11,271 nt of DNA from B21-G16 sp003644825 [NCBI: Candidatus Zhuqueibacterota bacterium] (lineage in GTDB: Bacteria; SM23-31; B21-G16). The translations under genes were made by a program, and so were the position numbers. The DNA is taken from the NCBI GenBank assembly GCA_003644825.1, contig QNDJ01000019.1, forward strand, positions 1-11,271. Direction: 5' to 3'. The notes under the pieces are model-generated. The model was not told where the DNA came from. It searched no databases and saw only the letters and a list, made by a program, of their open reading frames with translations. Shown one piece after another: positions 7,267 through 11,271 of this stretch (position 1 is the first letter of the stretch; each line of letters begins with the position of its first letter).

Positions 7267-7533
7267 CTAATACTTCCATTTAGAAGTATCTTCTCCTTCT
7301 GGAGCATTTTTAGTGATATAATCAGCTATCAGTTTTATTAGTTCTGTTCCTCTTGGACCCCAGCAGTGAGGTTTTCCATCACCGTATTCAACAGTTCCTG
7401 CATAGTAAGGATTTTTAGTATTTTCGAGAAATCTCTCAAGCAGTTTTACAGCATTGTTAAGATAATAAGTATCCATATCTCCAACATATATGTGCAGTTT
7501 CCCGACAAGTTTTGGACCAAGCCAGGACCAGTT
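7267..7533 (-). repeat. Inverted repeat arm B (esterase 3' end)
   Basis: Partner of arm A at 1-267. The two arms point toward each other and flank 268-7266, which contains the propeller, C45 and M1 genes. Only the stretch comparable with the window's first bases can be measured here. Confidence 0.93.
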
Positions 7534-8901
7534 CTTCTCAAGGTAATACCGCAGGTCATAATGTTCCTTCCAGTATTCAGCAACAGAATGGTTAATTTCA
7601 CCTGTGAGTTTATCCCATATTGGTTCAGGGTATCCGTCTTTACCAACAGGACTGTAAACAGCCTCCCAGATTGCCCACTGTCCTCCAGAACGGCTTTTAT
7701 CCCCTATTACAAGTTCATATAGATTTTCATCTTTCATCATATATCTTATACTACCATCGGTTGCCCGATTGTTGGGCCTTTCAACTTTCAGCCAGTCATA
7801 TTCTTTATAGTAAGCGTTTCTGTCTTTATAGATGTTAACTATCTGGTAATACCGGAAATCCACAGGGTCAGGACAGAGAGAAAAAGTTCCTCCGAAAAAG
7901 TCAGGATAGAACACCTGCATTGCAAGAGATGCCCAACCGCCTGTGGAGCCCCCTGAAAGAACCCTGGCATAAGGTTTAGATATAATACGAAACTTCTTTT
8001 CCAGGTATGGAATAAGTTCTTTTGTAAGAGCATCACCGTAAGGACCAACATTAGCAGAGTTTACACAGTATGAATCATCATAGTAAGGATTTGGATGCTG
8101 GAATGTTACTGCAATCATCCTCGGAAAATTTTTTGACGTCCAGGCTCTGTAAAAAGATGTTCCTTCTCTGAAACGGTAAGGTGGCCTCAAAGAAAAATGA
8201 CCCTGAATATAATTAACAGGATAATATACATCAGGATGAGTTTCATATCCTTCCGGAAGAAGAACCACTGCACCTAGATACATAGGTCGTCCCCAAAACT
8301 CTGATATAAGTTTACTTTTTATTTTTATATATTTTACCCATTTTGTATCCCGGGGCATCTTAACAGGAGGAATAACATTACTGCATACCAGTTTAATTGT
8401 TTCCTGACCCTCCGGATTAATGTAAACCTTTTTAACATTACTATACAGGTTTCCTGGAGACCTGTTCCATCTTTGCCCTTCCCACTGGTCCTGATGAAGT
8501 TGAATAACATAACCATCTGAACGATGAAAGGTTGTATAAATATTTATAAAACCCTGTATATAATATTCCCCGGGTGGAATATCCTTGATGGATTTTAGCG
8601 GGTATCCCGGTACATTTTTATCAATTTCTACAGGAATACCAGGCATCAAATTCTCAACATTTTTACCAAATATAGGAACACCTGTAGGACTTACCTGAAA
8701 CCGTGGTTCCCGATTGCTATTTCGAGAGACAATAACATAAACCCTTCCTGTTATTGGTTTAGAATGAATGGTAGATGGAAAAGAAATTTCAAATTTAAAC
8801 GGCGATTTTTCCTGAGCAATAGATTTTTGCACTCCCGTATTAATGTTTAAAATAAAAATAGCAATACCAGTTATTACGGCAAAACTTTTTATGAATTTCA
8901 T
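7267..8901 (-). CDS. Secreted alpha/beta-hydrolase esterase (PF00756-like), complete copy
   Basis: 544 residues. The signal peptide (hydrophobic about 7-20) is likely cut after A29 in SIAQEK, leaving Gln30. An N-terminal beta-rich domain (about 35-200) precedes the hydrolase domain. The nucleophile elbow is SGGSTGGW with Ser319. The acid is probably D475 (or D477) in GDMDTYY, and the histidine is H512 in GKPHCWG. This order and spacing fit the putative esterase family that includes feruloyl esterases and esterase D-like enzymes. The substrate cannot be read from sequence; an ester in extracellular organic matter is inferred. AGGAG at 8908-8912 sits 6 bases before the ATG. It follows the B3/B4 gene by 48 bases with no hairpin between, so co-transcription is likely. 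Its last 267 bases are nearly identical to the fragment at 1-267 in inverted orientation. Confidence 0.92.
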   Translation of the reverse strand: MKFIKSFAVITGIAIFILNINTGVQKSIAQEKSPFKFEISFPSTIHSKPITGRVYVIVSRNSNREPRFQVSPTGVPIFGKNVENLMPGIPVEIDKNVPGYPLKSIKDIPPGEYYIQGFINIYTTFHRSDGYVIQLHQDQWEGQRWNRSPGNLYSNVKKVYINPEGQETIKLVCSNVIPPVKMPRDTKWVKYIKIKSKLISEFWGRPMYLGAVVLLPEGYETHPDVYYPVNYIQGHFSLRPPYRFREGTSFYRAWTSKNFPRMIAVTFQHPNPYYDDSYCVNSANVGPYGDALTKELIPYLEKKFRIISKPYARVLSGGSTGGWASLAMQVFYPDFFGGTFSLCPDPVDFRYYQIVNIYKDRNAYYKEYDWLKVERPNNRATDGSIRYMMKDENLYELVIGDKSRSGGQWAIWEAVYSPVGKDGYPEPIWDKLTGEINHSVAEYWKEHYDLRYYLEKNWSWLGPKLVGKLHIYVGDMDTYYLNNAVKLLERFLENTKNPYYAGTVEYGDGKPHCWGPRGTELIKLIADYITKNAPEGEDTSKWKY

Positions 8902-8949
8902 TTTCTACTCCTGTGTAAATAATAAAGGTGTGTTTTTGTTTTAGTTAAT

Positions 8950-9675
8950 TTATATTAATGTTTCAGGATTAGTTATATTGAGAATAAAGTTTGATACTTT
9001 TCCTCCACAGAATTTTTTGATAAGGTAAGCAAGTTCTTCGGTTATATAATTTAGTTTATTTTTACTAACTGGTGGAAGCCCTTCAACAACAAGGCATATA
9101 TTTTTAGTATTTTCGGTCATTTTTGACTTTTCACATTCTCTCCAGTTCCATCTTCTACATAGAACATCCTTATCATCGGCATATATTATTTCTCCCTTCT
9201 TAGGGTTCATTATATCTTTGGAGTTAAGAGGAGTAAAAAATTCATTTCCTTCAGCATATTTTAAAGTGATGTTTCCCTTAATATTATCTATATCGTCCCC
9301 TCCAACGGGAATCATATATTTAATTGAAATATAATTATAAATATCGACAACATTATTTATATGTTTGATGGAGAAACCATTAAGTACCATTCTATAAAGA
9401 TTCTCAACAGAGCATTTATGTTTTTTCGGTTTTGCACCAAAAGAAGAATATGCCCGTCTCCAGGAAAGGATTCCCGGCTCAGATTCAAGTTCTTCTATTG
9501 AATAATTTGATTTTATTCTTTCCTGTTCTTTTTTTAACATATCGAGTATACTATCATTTTTGCCATTATTGTTGATATTTTTAGCAACAACCACTCCTAT
9601 ATTTAAATCTGGAAAATTCTCAAAAATTTTCTTATCAATAATTAACTGCAGAATGTTTTCCAGTGGTTTAATCAT
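8950..9675 (-). CDS. Solo B3/B4-domain protein (PheRS beta-like tRNA-binding domain)
   Basis: 241 residues, no signal peptide, probably cytoplasmic. The central part matches the B3/B4 domain best known from the beta subunit of phenylalanyl-tRNA synthetase, where it forms the editing site: SWRRAYSSFGAKPKKHK (71-87), GFSIKHINNVVDIYNYIS (100-117), PVGGDD (123-128), LKYAEGNEFF (138-147) and VLCRRWNWRE (171-180). The catalytic aminoacylation core and other synthetase domains are absent, and the length fits free-standing B3/B4 proteins. A role in clearing mischarged tRNA or handling free amino acids has been proposed for such proteins, but I would not assign it. The ATG has only AAAAAG before it, so translation signals are weak compared with the neighbours. 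A promoter lies about 40 bases upstream, and the esterase gene follows after 48 bases. Confidence 0.85.
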   Translation of the reverse strand: MIKPLENILQLIIDKKIFENFPDLNIGVVVAKNINNNGKNDSILDMLKKEQERIKSNYSIEELESEPGILSWRRAYSSFGAKPKKHKCSVENLYRMVLNGFSIKHINNVVDIYNYISIKYMIPVGGDDIDNIKGNITLKYAEGNEFFTPLNSKDIMNPKKGEIIYADDKDVLCRRWNWRECEKSKMTENTKNICLVVEGLPPVSKNKLNYITEELAYLIKKFCGGKVSNFILNITNPETLI

Positions 9676-9715
9676 CTTTTTAAAATGATAAAATTTTTAT
9701 CCTGTATTGATTTTT

Positions 9716-9744
9716 ATTATAATGAAATTTATTTTAATCTTCAA
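9716..9744 (-). promoter_or_regulatory. Sigma70-type promoter for the B3/B4 gene and probably the esterase
   Basis: On the minus strand, TTGAAG (9744-9739) is followed after exactly 17 bases by TATAAT (9721-9716). The -10 box is perfect and the -35 box keeps TTGA. The predicted leader is about 34 bases to the ATG at 9675. This is the best promoter in the window. It lies in the 155-base divergent gap (9676-9830). Because ATTATAAT (9716-9723) is palindromic, a -10 box also reads on the plus strand, but without a matching -35. Confidence 0.6.
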
Positions 9745-9787
9745 TATTAAAGATAAAATTCCTTATATATTTTAGTTAAAAAATTGT

Positions 9788-9825
9788 TATATTTTGCCAG
9801 CATCAACAGATATAACTTCAGGAGG
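9788..9825 (+). promoter_or_regulatory. Sulfatase start region: weak -10 candidate and strong ribosome binding site
   Basis: AGGAGG at 9820-9825 lies 5 bases before the ATG at 9831 and fixes the sulfatase start. Upstream, TATATT (9788-9793) within TATATTTTG is a possible -10, or a one-base-off Bacteroidota -7 box. There is no recognisable -35 at 16-18 bases, so the promoter part is tentative while the ribosome site is firm. Confidence 0.5.
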
Positions 9826-9830
9826 AAAAA

Positions 9831-11216
9831 ATGTCAAAAACGATTAAAAGACGAAAATTTATAAAACTGATCGGTGCAGGAACAGCGATATTACAATTTC
9901 AAAGTTTTAACCATAACAGAAATAGAAATTCCTCAGAACAACCAAATATTATTCTTCTTTTTGCTGATGATCTCGGATATGGAGACCTAAGCTGTTATGG
10001 ACATCCGACAATAAGAACAAAGAACCTTGACCGTATGGCAGAGGAGGGAATCAGACTTACATCTTTTTACTCAGCAGCACCAAGTTGCACTCCTTCCAGG
10101 GCTGCCCTTTTAACAGGGAGGTATCCAGTTCGTTCAGGATTACCGTATGTTCTGATGCCTGAATCAAAAAACGGTATCCCACATTCAGAAATAACCCTTG
10201 CAGAAGCCCTTAAAAAAACAGGTTATAAAACAATGGCAATTGGAAAATGGCATCTCGGACATTCCAGAAAAAAGTTTTTCCCTACTTACAATGGATTCGA
10301 TTCTTTCTATGGTCTTCTGTATAGTAATGATATGAAACCACCATTCGTTAAAACCGATAAACCACTCCAGCTCTACAGGAATACCGAACCTGTTGAATAC
10401 CCTGTTAATCAGGACACTCTCACTGAAAGATATACAAATGAGGCAGTAAAATTCATAAATTCCTCTTCTGGAGAACCGTTTTTTCTCTATTTAGCATATA
10501 ATATGCCTCATCTTCCGATTCATACTTCAGAGCGGTTCAGAGGTAAATCCAGAGCCGGGTTATATGGTGATGTGATTGAAACAATCGATTGGAGTGTAGG
10601 GCAGATTCTAAAAACCTTGAAACAGTTGAAACTCGATAAAAATACAATTGTAATTTTCACCAGTGATAATGGGCCCTGGCTTAATTTACCTTCTCGAATG
10701 CTCCAAGAAAATAATAAACCCTGGCATACCGGCTCCCCGGGTCCACTCAGAGGTTACAAAGGTAATACATACGAGGGGGGAATGCGTGTTCCCTGTATTA
10801 TTAGATGGCAGAACAGGATTCCTTCCGGTCAGGTTTCTGCAGAAATGGCTACAACAATGGATATTTATTGCACAATTATTAAAGTTACTGGCTCAAAAAT
10901 ACCCGTTGAACATAAAATAGATGGTAATGATATTCTACCAATGTTAATGGGAATATCATCAACTCCAACTAAAATATTTTACTACTTTAGAGGAAAAAAC
11001 TTAGAAGCAGTTCGAGAAGGAAAATGGAAGTTCCGGTTGTCAAATCATGCAAGAAAAGATATTAAACCGGGTCAACCTCCAGAACCCGAACTGTATAACC
11101 TGGATGTTGACCCATCAGAACGATATAATGTTGCCAGTGAACACCCGGAAATTGTTTCTCATTTAAAACAACTTATGATTAAATTCAAAAAAGAAATAAA
11201 AACAAAAAGTAATTAG
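9831..11216 (+). CDS. Tat-exported Cys-type sulfatase (type I, S1 family)
   Basis: 461 residues. The N-terminus has KRRKFIKLIGAG (6-17), a twin-arginine signal. The sulfatase signature is complete: CTPSRAALLTGR starting at Cys86, where Cys is oxidised to formylglycine. Other landmarks are the metal-binding FADDLGYGD at 44-52 (D46, D47), GKWHLG at 138-143, NMPHLP at 224-229, SDNG at 278-281 (D279, N280) and Lys310 in GYKGNTYEGGMRVP. Length and C-terminal segment (LYNLDVDPSERYN) are usual for arylsulfatase-like enzymes. It hydrolyses a sulfate ester; the substrate (glycan or small molecule) cannot be assigned. Formylglycine formation happens on the unfolded chain in the cytoplasm, which fits Tat export, but no maturase (anSME or FGE) is in the window. 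It is transcribed divergently from the B3/B4 gene. The final 55 bases after it show no terminator or further gene. Confidence 0.95.
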   Translation: MSKTIKRRKFIKLIGAGTAILQFQSFNHNRNRNSSEQPNIILLFADDLGYGDLSCYGHPTIRTKNLDRMAEEGIRLTSFYSAAPSCTPSRAALLTGRYPVRSGLPYVLMPESKNGIPHSEITLAEALKKTGYKTMAIGKWHLGHSRKKFFPTYNGFDSFYGLLYSNDMKPPFVKTDKPLQLYRNTEPVEYPVNQDTLTERYTNEAVKFINSSSGEPFFLYLAYNMPHLPIHTSERFRGKSRAGLYGDVIETIDWSVGQILKTLKQLKLDKNTIVIFTSDNGPWLNLPSRMLQENNKPWHTGSPGPLRGYKGNTYEGGMRVPCIIRWQNRIPSGQVSAEMATTMDIYCTIIKVTGSKIPVEHKIDGNDILPMLMGISSTPTKIFYYFRGKNLEAVREGKWKFRLSNHARKDIKPGQPPEPELYNLDVDPSERYNVASEHPEIVSHLKQLMIKFKKEIKTKSN

Positions 11217-11271
11217 GTTATCCTGTAGAACTTCAAATATAAAACTCAAATTATCTTGCTTTTATAAAAAA

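Noticed and set aside
1-7533. Composite transposon bounded by the inverted repeats
   Set aside because: The repeats are coding sequence of an esterase, not insertion-sequence ends. There is no transposase or target-site duplication in view.
360-8901. Type IX secretion cargo
   Set aside because: None of the exported proteins ends with a recognisable T9SS C-terminal sorting domain; the C-termini are helical, charged or catalytic.
8950-9675. Broken phenylalanyl-tRNA synthetase beta subunit
   Set aside because: The length, intact N- and C-termini and own promoter fit the known free-standing B3/B4 protein family rather than a decayed pheT.
1-11271. CRISPR array, phage or toxin-antitoxin system
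   Set aside because: There are no regularly spaced direct repeats, no phage structural or integrase genes, and no small paired reading frames with ribosome sites.

Overview
The window is AT-rich bacterial DNA that is almost fully coding. It holds one gene fragment at the left edge and six complete genes. Nearly all products are exported hydrolases, which fits a free-living or particle-associated heterotroph that digests peptides, acyl or ester compounds and sulfated molecules outside the cytoplasm. Three Sec signal peptides end in Ala followed by Gln, the 'Q-rule' pattern described for Bacteroidetes. However, five of six visible gene starts carry strong Shine-Dalgarno motifs, and one promoter is a near-consensus sigma70 type. 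Both are unlike core Bacteroidota. I infer a member of the wider FCB group (Bacteroidota, Ignavibacteria, Calditrichota, Marinimicrobia and relatives), not firmly placed.

Layout. Positions 1-267 (+) are the last 88 codons of a secreted esterase that runs in from the left. A strong hairpin at 275-315 separates it from three convergent minus-strand genes. In transcription order these are a 1069-residue Asp-box beta-propeller protein (7081-3872), a Tat-exported C45-type Ntn hydrolase (3791-2583) and an M1-family zinc aminopeptidase with a C-terminal HEAT-like region (2492-360). Upstream on the same strand are a complete secreted esterase (8901-7267) and a cytoplasmic solo B3/B4-domain protein (9675-8950). 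A divergent AT-rich intergenic region then leads to a Tat-exported Cys-type sulfatase (9831-11216, +).

The main structural point is that the esterase fragment and the end of the complete esterase are near-identical (250 of 267 bases) and in opposite orientation. They flank the 7-kb block carrying the propeller, C45 and M1 genes. This is a recent paralogous duplication with signs of gene conversion. The two copies could in principle recombine and invert the block. The left window edge lies inside this repeat, which may mean the contig broke there.

I see no CRISPR, phage, transposase, tRNA or rRNA. The gene set looks like an accessory secreted-hydrolase locus made of known families, not a clearly new system. 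The points most worth checking are the inverted esterase pair, the unusual combination of Q-rule signal peptides with Shine-Dalgarno use, and the solo B3/B4 protein sharing a likely transcript with an exported esterase.
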